A model generated the notes under the pieces. The model was not told the DNA's origin. It made no database searches and saw nothing but the letters and a program-made list of their open reading frames with translations. A program made the translations under genes and the position numbers. Of a stretch of DNA of 64,000 bases, positions 52,994 to 61,472 are shown one piece after another. Within the stretch, counting starts at the first letter, position 1. Each line of letters starts with the position of its first letter. Origin of the DNA: Chryseobacterium gleum (GTDB lineage: Bacteria > Bacteroidota > Bacteroidia > Flavobacteriales > BACL11); assembly GCA_945865535.1 (NCBI GenBank), contig CAMBDW010000002.1:90963-154962 (forward strand), written 5' to 3'.

Positions 52994-54409
52994 TTATTTG
53001 GCAATTTTGCTTATCATCCCTTGGAAGATTATTTTATGTATTGGAATCAATAAATACCAATAGATTCTTCCAGATAAACCGTGAGGTCTAAAAGTCGCTG
53101 TTTGAGTTAATATATTATCCTTAATCTTAAATTCTAGCCAAGCCTCACCAGGTAATTTCATTTCTGCAAAAAGTAATAATCTTTTGTCATTTTTATTAGC
53201 ATCTATCACTCTCCAGAAATCTAATGTTTCTCCTGTAGTAATATTATGCGTGTTTTTTCTTCCTCTTCTTAATCCAACTCCCCCAAATAGTTTGTCAATA
53301 AAACCTCTAATTTGCCAAAGCCAATTTGCATAATACCAACCAGTTTTCCCTCCAATCTTCCAGATGTTGGTTAGTACTTTTTCTTCATCTATTATTTTTA
53401 TACTTTTAATATCAAATAAACAACCATATTCTGGTACGATCATCAGCTCACTAAAGTTTTTAGCTGACTTGTTATGTGCTAATGCGTCAGTCCAGCTAGA
53501 TGGAATTTCTTCAGAATTAATTATTTTAAAACATTGCTCAATTGCACTAGTATAATTTATTAAAGAAATATCTAACAACTCATTAAGATTGTTTTTACTG
53601 CAAATTATTTCAACCTTCATACTATTTACTAGGTTTACCGCAAGCTCATATGTTGTTGATGTAACAAAGAAAAGCCAATATGAAGATAATTTTGGAGTCA
53701 TTATTGGAACAGTGTAGATGTAGCGCCTTAAATTTCTGATTTTAGCATATCCCATTAGCATCTCTTTGTATGTTAATACTTCAGGGCCCCCAATATCATA
53801 TGACATGTTAAAACATTGTTTTTTCATCATCACCTTTACTAAATAATCCAAGACATTAGTTATTGCTATGGGTTGAGATTTAGTATTTAGCCATTTTGGA
53901 GTAATCATTAATGGTAGTTTTTCTACCAAATCTCTAAGAATTTCAAATGATGCACTTCCCGATCCAATAATAATTCCAGCTCGTAATGTTGTAACATGAT
54001 ATTTATTGGATTGGATTATGTTTTCAACGTTTTTTCTTGATTCTAGATGTGAGGATAATTTTTCAGCATTAGTTATACCACTTAAGTAAATTACCTGAGT
54101 AACATTTGTTTGCTCTAATTTTTCTTTAAAGTTATAGGCACATTCTTCTTCAAGTGTGTTAAACTTAGAAATAGAACTTGACATTGAATGAATAAGATAA
54201 TATGCAATATCTATATCATTTGGAATTATATTTAATGTATGTTTATTTAAGAAGTCTAATTCAAGAACATGTAATTTGTCATAACTTATATTTGTACTGA
54301 ACCTTTTTTTGTCTCTTACACAGCAATATATTTCATGTTTTTCAGCGACTAATTTTTTGATCAATCTTTTGCCAACATATCCATTTGCTCCAGTTAATAA
54401 AATCTTCAT
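52994..54409 (-). CDS. SDR-type NAD(P)-binding protein with C-terminal DUF2867
   Basis: The 471-residue protein has an N-terminal Rossmann domain with TGANGYVGKRLI (residues 6-17) and YLIHSMSS in an atypical SDR. The C-terminal third (about 330-471, with GGVGLRRGRKN and PGEAWLEFKI) fits DUF2867. I know such fusion proteins from light- or stress-induced gene clusters, but not their substrate. It is the last gene in the long photo-oxidative operon and overlaps the glycosylase gene by 4 bases. Confidence 0.82.
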   Translation of the reverse strand: MKILLTGANGYVGKRLIKKLVAEKHEIYCCVRDKKRFSTNISYDKLHVLELDFLNKHTLNIIPNDIDIAYYLIHSMSSSISKFNTLEEECAYNFKEKLEQTNVTQVIYLSGITNAEKLSSHLESRKNVENIIQSNKYHVTTLRAGIIIGSGSASFEILRDLVEKLPLMITPKWLNTKSQPIAITNVLDYLVKVMMKKQCFNMSYDIGGPEVLTYKEMLMGYAKIRNLRRYIYTVPIMTPKLSSYWLFFVTSTTYELAVNLVNSMKVEIICSKNNLNELLDISLINYTSAIEQCFKIINSEEIPSSWTDALAHNKSAKNFSELMIVPEYGCLFDIKSIKIIDEEKVLTNIWKIGGKTGWYYANWLWQIRGFIDKLFGGVGLRRGRKNTHNITTGETLDFWRVIDANKNDKRLLLFAEMKLPGEAWLEFKIKDNILTQTATFRPHGLSGRIYWYLLIPIHKIIFQGMISKIAK

Positions 54410-55209
54410 TTTCGTATTTTTTGAATATCAGGACACCAGTAACTAATTCTGTTGTCTGCTGTTTTTTGTTTAAGTATAGCTTTGCCGTCTTTTGTTTTGC
54501 TCTTATTGTATACATCTAGGCTTAATGATGAATCAACATCTGGGTTTTTAAAATCTCTAATTTGTGCTCCTCCATAGCTATAAGATTTATGCATGTTTTT
54601 TTTTGTATTAGTGCAGATTGATCTTTTTTCTTGAGCAGTTAAGTTATTCCATTTTGTATTTGGATGAATCATAGAATTGTAAAGAATTTCAGATTTTAGA
54701 TAATTACCAACACCTAAAAAATAGCGCTGATCTAATAATACTTTACAAGCTTCCTTATTTGTTTTAATTACCGAGAGTATAAAATCTGTTTGAGAATTAG
54801 TGGAGTCCGTATTATTTAAAAAATCTAGATTAATATTGTATTTTGTATTTAGTAATTTTTTATTGATGATTTTAATATTTCCAAATCTTCTGGCATCATG
54901 AAAATAAAGAGTTTTAGTGTTTGTAATGATCTTTAAGTGGGCATGTTTATTTTCTTTTGAGGACCAATAGCCTGTCATTCCTAAATGATATGAAAAATAA
55001 GTATCTGAGCCTAATTTTATAAAAGTTGTTTTTCCTCTGCAAAAAGAAGGAGTAAATTTTTGAGGAAGTAATTTATTTATCTCATTTACAAGATCGTCAT
55101 ATTTTTCTCTATATGGGATTGAAATACATTCTATACTTTCAATATGCGACTTATATAAGTTTTCATTAATATAATCGGATACTATTTTTACTTCAGGTCC
55201 TTCGGGCAT
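54406..55209 (-). CDS. Fpg/Nei-family DNA glycosylase with zinc-less finger
   Basis: The enzyme removes oxidised bases from DNA. The N-terminal PEGPEV supplies the catalytic Pro2 and Glu3, and Lys60 in CRGKTTF fits the DNA-phosphate contact. The H2TH region LLDQRYFLGVGNYLKSEILY is present. The C-terminal part keeps an arginine at about 254 in NRISYWCP, equivalent to the finger arginine, but only one cysteine remains. The first two zinc cysteines are absent. The total is 267 residues. It resembles the zinc-less fingers described in NEIL1-type proteins. The neighbours are msrA and the SDR gene. Confidence 0.88.
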   Translation of the reverse strand: MPEGPEVKIVSDYINENLYKSHIESIECISIPYREKYDDLVNEINKLLPQKFTPSFCRGKTTFIKLGSDTYFSYHLGMTGYWSSKENKHAHLKIITNTKTLYFHDARRFGNIKIINKKLLNTKYNINLDFLNNTDSTNSQTDFILSVIKTNKEACKVLLDQRYFLGVGNYLKSEILYNSMIHPNTKWNNLTAQEKRSICTNTKKNMHKSYSYGGAQIRDFKNPDVDSSLSLDVYNKSKTKDGKAILKQKTADNRISYWCPDIQKIRK

Positions 55210-55210
55210 C

Positions 55211-55798
55211 CTAATAATATTTGTTCAGTTTTTTTCTTGCCTTTAATATTTTAGGTGTTATTACTGCATTGCAGTAGGGCTGCTGAGTATTTAATTTATA
55301 ATATCCTTGATGGTACTGCTCAGCTTTATAAAAATTTTCAAATTTTTTCACTTCTGTAACAATGTTATTTTCATATAAATTTTTATTTGCTTCTACTATG
55401 TATTTTTTTATGATTTCTTCTTCTTTATTATTGTTGAATAAAACAATTGATCTGTAATGATATCCTATATCATTTCCTTGTCTATTAAGTGTTGTTGGGT
55501 CGTGCGTTAGAAAGAATATTTCTAATAAATTTTGAAGTTTTATTTTTGATGCATCATATGTTATTTTACAAACTTCAGCATGTTTAGTTTGGCCGCTACT
55601 AACTTGATTGTAAGATGGGTTTTTGGAGTCGCCTCCAGCGTACCCGCTAGTGACATCTGTAACCCCTTTTATGTCTTCAAAAACGGCTTCAACACACCAG
55701 AAGCAACCTCCACCAAAATAGATTGTTTGGATATTGGATTCTTGATTAGATATTGATGGCATAATATTAAGGATAAGTAATGTTGACAGTAATTTCAT
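55211..55798 (-). CDS. msrA: Peptide methionine sulfoxide reductase MsrA
   Basis: MsrA reduces methionine S-sulfoxide in proteins. The active-site cysteine is Cys32 in GGGCFWCVEAVF. YAGGDSKNPSYNQVSSGQTKHAE and the late QYHQGYY are typical. The long start overlaps the SOUL gene by 32 bases and adds a short hydrophobic N-terminus (MKLLSTLLILNIM) that could be a signal peptide. A start at about 55762 would avoid the overlap. It belongs to the oxidative-damage operon. Confidence 0.93.
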   Translation of the reverse strand: MKLLSTLLILNIMPSISNQESNIQTIYFGGGCFWCVEAVFEDIKGVTDVTSGYAGGDSKNPSYNQVSSGQTKHAEVCKITYDASKIKLQNLLEIFFLTHDPTTLNRQGNDIGYHYRSIVLFNNNKEEEIIKKYIVEANKNLYENNIVTEVKKFENFYKAEQYHQGYYKLNTQQPYCNAVITPKILKARKKLNKYY

Positions 55799-56333
55799 TT
55801 CTTCTATTTAGTATTGTGTATGGAGAATTATAAACGAGCACTTCAAATTTGTCACTATGAGGGATATTATTTTCAAGCAGTAATTTTTTTAGTTCAAGGA
55901 TTTTCTTTTTTTCAATATTTTCGTTTGAGTAACCGCCATATTCAATAGCAGCTTTTTTGCAAGAAGGGATTACCATAAAGTTAATTTTAGGATTATTTGC
56001 TTTAGGAAGATTTTCCAAGGTGTATTCTTCCGGCATTCTAAAAATCATTTCTTTATTTCCGTGCAAACGCATAGTAACAGGAGATGTCATGCTGATATTC
56101 TTGTTCTCACTATTGCCCCCAAAAATATAAGATGCCAGATTTCTAAAATAATTATTTTTTTCTCCATTTGCATCAGAATAATAACTTGCATTTACAGATT
56201 CTTTATAAGCTCTGATTTCCATATTCTTGATTTTTTTTAATACTACATATTGTCCATCAATTGATATTTCAGATTGACTAAAGGCATATACGATTGCAAG
56301 TATAATGACGGTAATTACTAATAGGATTTTCAT
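55767..56333 (-). CDS. SOUL-family heme-binding protein
   Basis: The 188-residue protein has an N-terminal hydrophobic segment (LLVITVIILAIVYAFS) that may anchor it or act as a signal. The SOUL pattern is in EIRAYKESVNASY, SMTSPVTMRL and EVLVYNSPYTILNRRNEI. Family members bind heme or tetrapyrroles. Its place between a TIGR01777 epimerase and msrA fits a role in tetrapyrrole or oxidative stress, but the exact role is unknown. It overlaps both neighbours. Confidence 0.88.
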   Translation of the reverse strand: MKILLVITVIILAIVYAFSQSEISIDGQYVVLKKIKNMEIRAYKESVNASYYSDANGEKNNYFRNLASYIFGGNSENKNISMTSPVTMRLHGNKEMIFRMPEEYTLENLPKANNPKINFMVIPSCKKAAIEYGGYSNENIEKKKILELKKLLLENNIPHSDKFEVLVYNSPYTILNRRNEITVNITYP

Positions 56334-57235
56334 AAATTTATTTTTAAGTTAGCTATCATTTGTTCCAAAGTATTGAATTTGCATTTAAAGCCATGCTCTT
56401 TTATTTTAGTAGTTTCTAGTGAAAGATTAGCAGCTATAATTTGCGATCTTTCTCCTAGAAAAAAACCAACTAGAAACATAGGGATTTTAATCACTATTGA
56501 ATAAGGAAATAAATTTTTTCTAATTACTTTAATGAAATTTTCTTGAGAAATTTTGTCCTCACAGGCTAGATTATAAGGCCCATTATATTTGTTATTACTT
56601 ATATTTTCTTTAATAAAACTAGCTATATCCTCAACATGGATCCAATTTACGTTTCTGTTTTTGTCACCGATAATTAAGCCAAGCCCATATTTCATTGAAA
56701 GGAGGCTGTACTTTAGAAATCCTGCTTTTTCACTAAATATTAATGAAATTCTCATTTGAACTACACGGCTGCCAAGGGCTTTAAATGTGTTAGCGGCATT
56801 TTCCCAATCGCAAGCCATTTTGGCTACCCAATCATTTCCTTTTTGGGAGTCTTCATGAATATTTTCTTGTACAGACTGATCATAAATACCTATTGCAGAT
56901 GCAGTAATAAATGTTTTGGGTTTTATATTCATTTTTTTACAACTATTTAAAATCATATTTGCAGATTTTATTCGACTATCATACATGATTTGTTTATTCT
57001 TTGTAGTCCATCTTTTGAGTATCGAGTATCCAGCAAGATGAACAATATGTTTGCAGTTATCAAGCGCTTTAGGATCTATATATCCTTTTTCAATATCCCA
57101 ATGAAAATATGAATCTTGAGAGCTTGATGGTTTTCTTGTAGTTAAATGCCTTACCTCATAATCTGTATTAAGATGACGACTTACAACTTTCGCTAAATGG
57201 CCATTTGCTCCTGTAATTAAGACAACATCTTTCAT
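56330..57235 (-). CDS. TIGR01777-family NAD-dependent epimerase-like protein
   Basis: The 301-residue atypical SDR opens MKDVVLITGANGHLAK with the Rossmann glycine motif. It also shows HLAGYSILKRWTTKNKQIMYDSRI and TASAIGIYD, both features of TIGR01777 (YfcH-like) proteins. The GLGLIIGDKNRNVNWIHVEDIASFI stretch is also typical. The substrate is not known. It overlaps the SOUL gene by 4 bases and lies 82 bases downstream of crtZ. Confidence 0.88.
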   Translation of the reverse strand: MKDVVLITGANGHLAKVVSRHLNTDYEVRHLTTRKPSSSQDSYFHWDIEKGYIDPKALDNCKHIVHLAGYSILKRWTTKNKQIMYDSRIKSANMILNSCKKMNIKPKTFITASAIGIYDQSVQENIHEDSQKGNDWVAKMACDWENAANTFKALGSRVVQMRISLIFSEKAGFLKYSLLSMKYGLGLIIGDKNRNVNWIHVEDIASFIKENISNNKYNGPYNLACEDKISQENFIKVIRKNLFPYSIVIKIPMFLVGFFLGERSQIIAANLSLETTKIKEHGFKCKFNTLEQMIANLKINL

Positions 57236-57317
57236 CTTATGTGCTTTTTACTTTGAAATGAACATATTAATGGAAAAATCATAGAAAAAGCGAGGACTTG
57301 GAAATATGTGGACATTA

Positions 57318-57761
57318 TTATTTGAAATATTTTAAAGCTACTATTAGCATTCCAAATGAACTGCCATCATGTTTATAAATGTTCTTATGATGTACTTTGT
57401 GAGCCATTCGAATTGCTTTAATGTATTTATTATCCATTCTGCTTAATATTTTAATCCGCTGATGAATAATTACTTCATGTACAATAAAATAGGCAAAACC
57501 ATAAAGGGCAATGCCTATTCCTATATATAAAGTATAATGCAGTGATTCAAATCCATTTATAATCAATAAAATAGATGGAATTGCAAATATCAGAAAGAAA
57601 TAATCATTTTTTTGCATTACATGGTCTTTGTTTACTTGATGATGATCTTTATGTAAGTTCCATAAAAAACCATGCATTATATATTTATGTACACTCCAGG
57701 CTACAAATTCCATAAATAAAAATGTAGATATTATAATAAGTAGAGCTATTGTAATTGTCAT
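57318..57761 (-). CDS. crtZ: Beta-carotene hydroxylase CrtZ
   Basis: CrtZ is a membrane di-iron hydroxylase that adds hydroxyl groups to beta-ionone rings, giving zeaxanthin. The 147-residue protein has three or four membrane segments. Its histidine clusters are VHKYIMHGF, LHKDHH, FIVHEVIIHQR and HKVHHKN. The gene overlaps the upstream hypothetical by 4 bases. No lycopene cyclase gene is visible in the cluster, although the enzyme needs cyclised carotenoid. Confidence 0.92.
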   Translation of the reverse strand: MTITIALLIIISTFLFMEFVAWSVHKYIMHGFLWNLHKDHHQVNKDHVMQKNDYFFLIFAIPSILLIINGFESLHYTLYIGIGIALYGFAYFIVHEVIIHQRIKILSRMDNKYIKAIRMAHKVHHKNIYKHDGSSFGMLIVALKYFK

Positions 57762-58216
57762 TTTTCTATTGATTTTAAAGAATTTGTAATAAATTTCTGG
57801 ACTTCCTTATCGTTAATAGTATTAATATTTACATTAACAAAATTAAGATCTCTTTCTAGATTTTCATGATACAGTAAAAATCTTGGAATATTTTTTTGGA
57901 TGGTGTAGCGGAGAAATTTTAGTTCCACTGACTTGGGATCTTCCTTTATCGCAGACTCAAGTAACTCTTTCCCTTTATTGAAATAGACAAGTTTGTCAAT
58001 AGGACTTTTAATAAATTTACATTTGATAAAATAAAAACATCCTTTATATCCTTTGATCAGTACAGATGAAGTATTTTTTGTACTACTTAATTTTTCTCCA
58101 AAACTATTGCAATGAGATTCACTGGTGTAGGCTGCTAAATATAGTTCTCTGATCGTGCTAATATCACTATTATAGCTCGAAAAATTAAGTAGGGTTATTA
58201 TTAATATTGACTTCAT
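57758..58216 (-). CDS. Conserved hypothetical protein of the carotenoid cluster
   Basis: The 152-residue protein has a short hydrophobic N-terminus that may be a signal peptide (MKSILIITLLNFSS). The body shows TIRELYLAAYTSESHCNSFGEKL, LIKGYKGCFYFIKCKFI and YFNKGKELLESAIKEDPKSVELKFLRY. The last of these looks like a TPR-type helical repeat. I recall that similar proteins often sit between crtB and crtZ in Bacteroidota. The function is unknown to me. Confidence 0.8.
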   Translation of the reverse strand: MKSILIITLLNFSSYNSDISTIRELYLAAYTSESHCNSFGEKLSSTKNTSSVLIKGYKGCFYFIKCKFIKSPIDKLVYFNKGKELLESAIKEDPKSVELKFLRYTIQKNIPRFLLYHENLERDLNFVNVNINTINDKEVQKFITNSLKSIEK

Positions 58217-58217
58217 A

Positions 58218-59057
58218 TTATTTTAGTTTAAGCTCAATTTGAGAAGAGATCAATATCATTATCTTTTTTATATTTGATATTCGAATTCTCTCTTTTAGTA
58301 TATTTTCGGCATCTTCTTTTTGTATTTTATGAAATAGACTCATATAATATTTGTATGCAAGATACACTCCCTTTTTTGCGTCTTTATCTAATAATTTAAT
58401 ACCTATTAATCCATTAGCAAAATCTTTTGCAATATCATCTTCAATTATTTTTTTCTCAGTATTGCTAAATGTTGTTATATCAAGATTAGGGAAATACACT
58501 CTATTTAGAGTATTGAAATCTTCATTCATATCTCTAAGAAAATTGATTTTTTGAAAGGCTGATCCAAGAGATTCCGCATATGGTTTTAGTTGCTGATACT
58601 GGCCTTTTTTATTATTTGTAAAAATTTGCAGACACATAAGTCCTACTGCTTCTGCAGATCCCTGGATGTATCTTTTGTAAGCCTTGTCAGTGCAATTTTT
58701 ATTATTAAGGTCATATTCCATGCTTTCTAAAAAACTATCTATTAGGGGCCATTCAATATTGTATTTTTTTACTGTATTTTGAAAACTATTAATAATAGGA
58801 TTTAAACTTATATTTTTTTCCAGCCCATCAATTACTGAATTCCTTAACTCATTAAGAAGTTTGGGTTTATTATAATCATGAAAGCTATCTACAATTTCAT
58901 CAGCAAGACGAACAAAGCCATATATAGAATAAATAGCGTTCTGATATTCTTTATTCAGAAGTCTAATTGCTAGACTAAAGCTAGTGCTGTATACTTTTGT
59001 TGTTTTCTTGCTGCATTCTAATGATACGATATCAAATTTTTCTTTCTGGTTCTTCAT
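58218..59057 (-). CDS. crtB: Phytoene synthase CrtB
   Basis: CrtB condenses two geranylgeranyl diphosphates to phytoene. The 279-residue protein has the aspartate-rich motifs VRLADEIVDSF and FLRDMNEDF, with a conserved GSAEAVGLMCLQIF region. It overlaps crtI by 4 bases. The upstream geranylgeranyl diphosphate synthase crtE is not in view. Confidence 0.94.
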   Translation of the reverse strand: MKNQKEKFDIVSLECSKKTTKVYSTSFSLAIRLLNKEYQNAIYSIYGFVRLADEIVDSFHDYNKPKLLNELRNSVIDGLEKNISLNPIINSFQNTVKKYNIEWPLIDSFLESMEYDLNNKNCTDKAYKRYIQGSAEAVGLMCLQIFTNNKKGQYQQLKPYAESLGSAFQKINFLRDMNEDFNTLNRVYFPNLDITTFSNTEKKIIEDDIAKDFANGLIGIKLLDKDAKKGVYLAYKYYMSLFHKIQKEDAENILKERIRISNIKKIMILISSQIELKLK

Positions 59058-60523
59058 TTTGTAGATTGTATTATATATTCAGCTACTATCTTTCCAGATA
59101 TTAGCGATGGAGGGACTCCTGGTCCAGGAACAGTTAATTGACCTGTGTAGTATAAGTTACTTACTTTTTTATTTTTAATTTTAGGCTTAAGATTTGCTGT
59201 TTGGGCTAATGTATTTGCTAATCCGTAGGCATTTCCTTTGTATGAGTTATAATCGGTTTGAAAATCTTTAATACAATAACTTTTTTTGTAATCAATATCT
59301 GAAATTATTTTCTGATCACAATATTTTTCTAGTCTTGAAATAATGATATTAAAGTACTTTTCTCGCAATTCTTCTGTGTCTTGAATTCCAATTGGAATTG
59401 GCATAAGAATAAAAATATTTTCTTTACCATCTGGAGCTACATTTTTATCTGTTTTTGATGTACAACAAACATAGAATAGGGGTTTTTTAGGCCAGGATTT
59501 ATAATCGTAAATTTCTTTAGTAAATTCTTCAATATCTTCATCAAAAAAAAGATTATGGTGAATTAAGTTGTTTATTTTTTTATTTATACCTAAATAAAAG
59601 ATAAGTGAAGAAGGAGAAAAATTTCGTTCCTGCCAATATTTTTCTGAATAATTTCTATATTGAGGATCAATTAAATCTTTTTCAACATGAGCATAATCGG
59701 CAGAAGCAATAACGAAATCTGTTTTTAGTAATTTGTTTTTGTTAGTTGAAATAGATACTACCTTTTTATGTTCAATATTTATTTTTGTAACTGCTTCATT
59801 TGCTAGAAATTCTACATCAAGATCCTTACATAGCTTGATTAATCCTAAAATCACTTGATTAAAACCTCCTAGTGGATAGAATGTGCCTTGTTTAATTGCT
59901 GAATATGCCATTAAACTATATAATGCTGGCATTTTATCTGCAGACGCTCCTAAAAATAGTACTGGAAACTCTAATAGGCTTATTAAATGCGGATGATTAA
60001 AATATTTTCTAATATGTTTTCTGTAAGAGGTTAGTAGTTCAAAGTTGGTTAAGTTTAAAAGAATTTCTTTAGTAAATAGCTCCATTATTGATATCCCAGG
60101 TGCATTATACATAAAATTAATTCCAATATTGTATTTGTATTTTGCATCTTTAATAAATGCCTTAAGCCTTTCTGCACCTCCTTTTTCATAACTTTCAAAG
60201 ATCGAGCATGTTTTTTCAAAATCTGAAGCAATGTCTATTTCCCCTGAATCAAATATCATTTTAAAGCCTGGGTCAAGTTTAATCAGTTGGTAGAAATTGT
60301 TTGTTTCCAGATTAAATTCTTTAAAGAAATTATCAAAAATATCTGGCATCCAATACCAGCTAGGCCCCATATCGAAAGAGAATCCATTTTCTTTTAACAT
60401 TCTGGCTCTACCGCCTAATTGCTGATTTTTTTCAATAATAGTTACTTTGATTCCAGATTTCGCAAGAAAAGCTGCAGTACTTAGACCCGAGAATCCACTA
60501 CCTATAACTATTGCTGTTTTCAT
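59054..60523 (-). CDS. crtI: Phytoene desaturase CrtI
   Basis: CrtI introduces double bonds into phytoene to make lycopene. The 489-residue FAD protein opens with IGSGFSGLSTAAFLAKSG, the dinucleotide-binding fold. GGRARMLKENGFSFDMGPSW and the C-terminal YYTGQLTVPGPGVPPSLISG motif are typical of bacterial CrtI. It overlaps crtB by 4 bases. About 160 bases separate it from the small membrane peptide upstream. Confidence 0.95.
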   Translation of the reverse strand: MKTAIVIGSGFSGLSTAAFLAKSGIKVTIIEKNQQLGGRARMLKENGFSFDMGPSWYWMPDIFDNFFKEFNLETNNFYQLIKLDPGFKMIFDSGEIDIASDFEKTCSIFESYEKGGAERLKAFIKDAKYKYNIGINFMYNAPGISIMELFTKEILLNLTNFELLTSYRKHIRKYFNHPHLISLLEFPVLFLGASADKMPALYSLMAYSAIKQGTFYPLGGFNQVILGLIKLCKDLDVEFLANEAVTKINIEHKKVVSISTNKNKLLKTDFVIASADYAHVEKDLIDPQYRNYSEKYWQERNFSPSSLIFYLGINKKINNLIHHNLFFDEDIEEFTKEIYDYKSWPKKPLFYVCCTSKTDKNVAPDGKENIFILMPIPIGIQDTEELREKYFNIIISRLEKYCDQKIISDIDYKKSYCIKDFQTDYNSYKGNAYGLANTLAQTANLKPKIKNKKVSNLYYTGQLTVPGPGVPPSLISGKIVAEYIIQSTK

Positions 60524-60560
60524 TTTTAGAGTATCAACTATATATTGAATTTTGACATGT

Positions 60561-60573
60561 ACTTTTTAAAAGT
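60561..60573 (-). promoter_or_regulatory. Possible operator upstream of crtI
   Basis: ACTTTTTAAAAGT is a short palindrome 38 bases before crtI, with TACA/TGTA-like flanks. CarH/LitR-type regulators use TGTACA-like sites, so it may be a second regulatory point. The support is weak in AT-rich DNA. Confidence 0.25.
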
Positions 60574-60685
60574 GTAAAAATAAGAATTAATAGCTTGTTT
60601 TTTTGAAGTCCAATTTTGCTTTTGAATGTTCTTTTAATTACGGTAGGAATCATTGTTATTTCAAGCTAGTAAACTGATTAGATGT

Positions 60686-60817
60686 TCATGTAAATGCGGT
60701 GGATATTAAAATCCCCAATAGATAGATTATTATTAGTGCTATTAAAACAAGAAATGAGTAAAATATTTTATCTTTTAAATTTTCTTTACTTTTCTTCTTT
60801 GTATTTTTTCTTTTCAT
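60686..60817 (-). CDS. 43-residue single-helix membrane peptide
   Basis: Reading the minus strand from ATG at 60817 gives 43 residues. The first 15 are very basic (MKRKNTKKKSKENLK) and the rest is one hydrophobic helix (FYSFLVLIALIIIYLLGI). It begins 6 bases after the SRPBCC stop, so it is probably co-transcribed. It is too short for most gene callers. I do not recognise a family. The basic-then-helix plan would place the N-terminus in the cytoplasm. Confidence 0.5.
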   Translation of the reverse strand: MKRKNTKKKSKENLKDKIFYSFLVLIALIIIYLLGILISTAFT

Positions 60818-60823
60818 ATTTTT

Positions 60824-61318
60824 TTAAATTAATGGAGAAAAAATTTTATCCATCATCTTATTTCTATAATTAAAAATTTGAAGCAGTTTTCTTTTTATAA
60901 ATATGTTGTGAATTATCTTGCTGATTGGGTGCAGGTGCAGTTTGTATTTTACTTTATCAATAATTGTAATAGTGCCATCATTATTGTCTTTAAAATGATG
61001 TTCGTGATGCCATAATTTGTAAGGCCCAAATAATTGCTTGTCAATAAAACAATTATTTTTTTCAACTTTAGTAATTTCAGTTGTCCAATTAAATTGCAAA
61101 AAAGAAAATAATTTTATGGTGTAAGTAATTATTTTGCCCTGATAGAATTCATCGCGATCGCCTGAAGTTATTTTAAAATTTAAATCTGTAGGAGTTAGGG
61201 CATTTAGATTTTTTGGCTCACTAAAGAATTCCCAGGCATTATCAATAGTTGTTTTTACTATTTGCTTTGAATAGAGAGTGTAAATTCCTCCAGGATGTTT
61301 TAGTATTTTTAATTCCAT
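60824..61318 (-). CDS. SRPBCC (START-like) ligand-binding protein
   Basis: The start at 61318 (MELKILKHPGGIYTLYSKQ) gives 164 residues. A longer frame to 61351 is rejected because the TAnnTTTG promoter overlaps it. The pattern AWEFFSEPKNLNALTP followed by a beta-rich KYKLHLHPISKIIHN ending is typical of SRPBCC cyclase/dehydrase-like proteins. They bind hydrophobic ligands. It is the first gene of the long minus-strand operon with crtI and crtB. A role in handling carotenoid or lipid is inference. Confidence 0.85.
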   Translation of the reverse strand: MELKILKHPGGIYTLYSKQIVKTTIDNAWEFFSEPKNLNALTPTDLNFKITSGDRDEFYQGKIITYTIKLFSFLQFNWTTEITKVEKNNCFIDKQLFGPYKLWHHEHHFKDNNDGTITIIDKVKYKLHLHPISKIIHNIFIKRKLLQIFNYRNKMMDKIFSPLI

Positions 61319-61343
61319 AGGGTATATTTTTATTATAAATAAG

Positions 61344-61379
61344 TTATGCAAATATATAAATTAAAGTTAATTTGCATAA
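61344..61379. promoter_or_regulatory. Perfect 10-bp inverted repeat, probable MerR operator
   Basis: TTATGCAAAT at 61344-61353 and ATTTGCATAA at 61370-61379 are exact reverse complements with a 16-base spacer. The left arm overlaps the minus-7 element of the SRPBCC-crt operon. The right arm covers the minus-33 region of the merR promoter. The position between divergent genes suggests that the MerR protein controls both. Confidence 0.65.
61349..61356 (-). promoter_or_regulatory. TAnnTTTG minus-7 element for the SRPBCC-crt operon
   Basis: The minus strand reads TATATTTG 30 bases upstream of the ATG at 61318. It overlaps the left arm of the inverted repeat, and no TTTG minus-33 lies at the usual spacing. 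This fits a regulated promoter. Confidence 0.6.
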
Positions 61380-61396
61380 TGTTTATTGAATTTAAT

Positions 61397-61404
61397 TATA
61401 TTTG
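61397..61404 (+). promoter_or_regulatory. TAnnTTTG minus-7 element for merR
   Basis: TATATTTG is 68 bases before the merR ATG. TTTG in the right arm of the inverted repeat (61371-61374) could be the minus-33 element with a long 22-base spacer, so a bound regulator would cover it. The leader after it is very T-rich. Confidence 0.6.
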
Positions 61405-61472
61405 CCCATTAAATAGCAGATATTTGTAGTTAGGTATCGTTAATAATATTATTTTTTTAATTTTTTATAATT

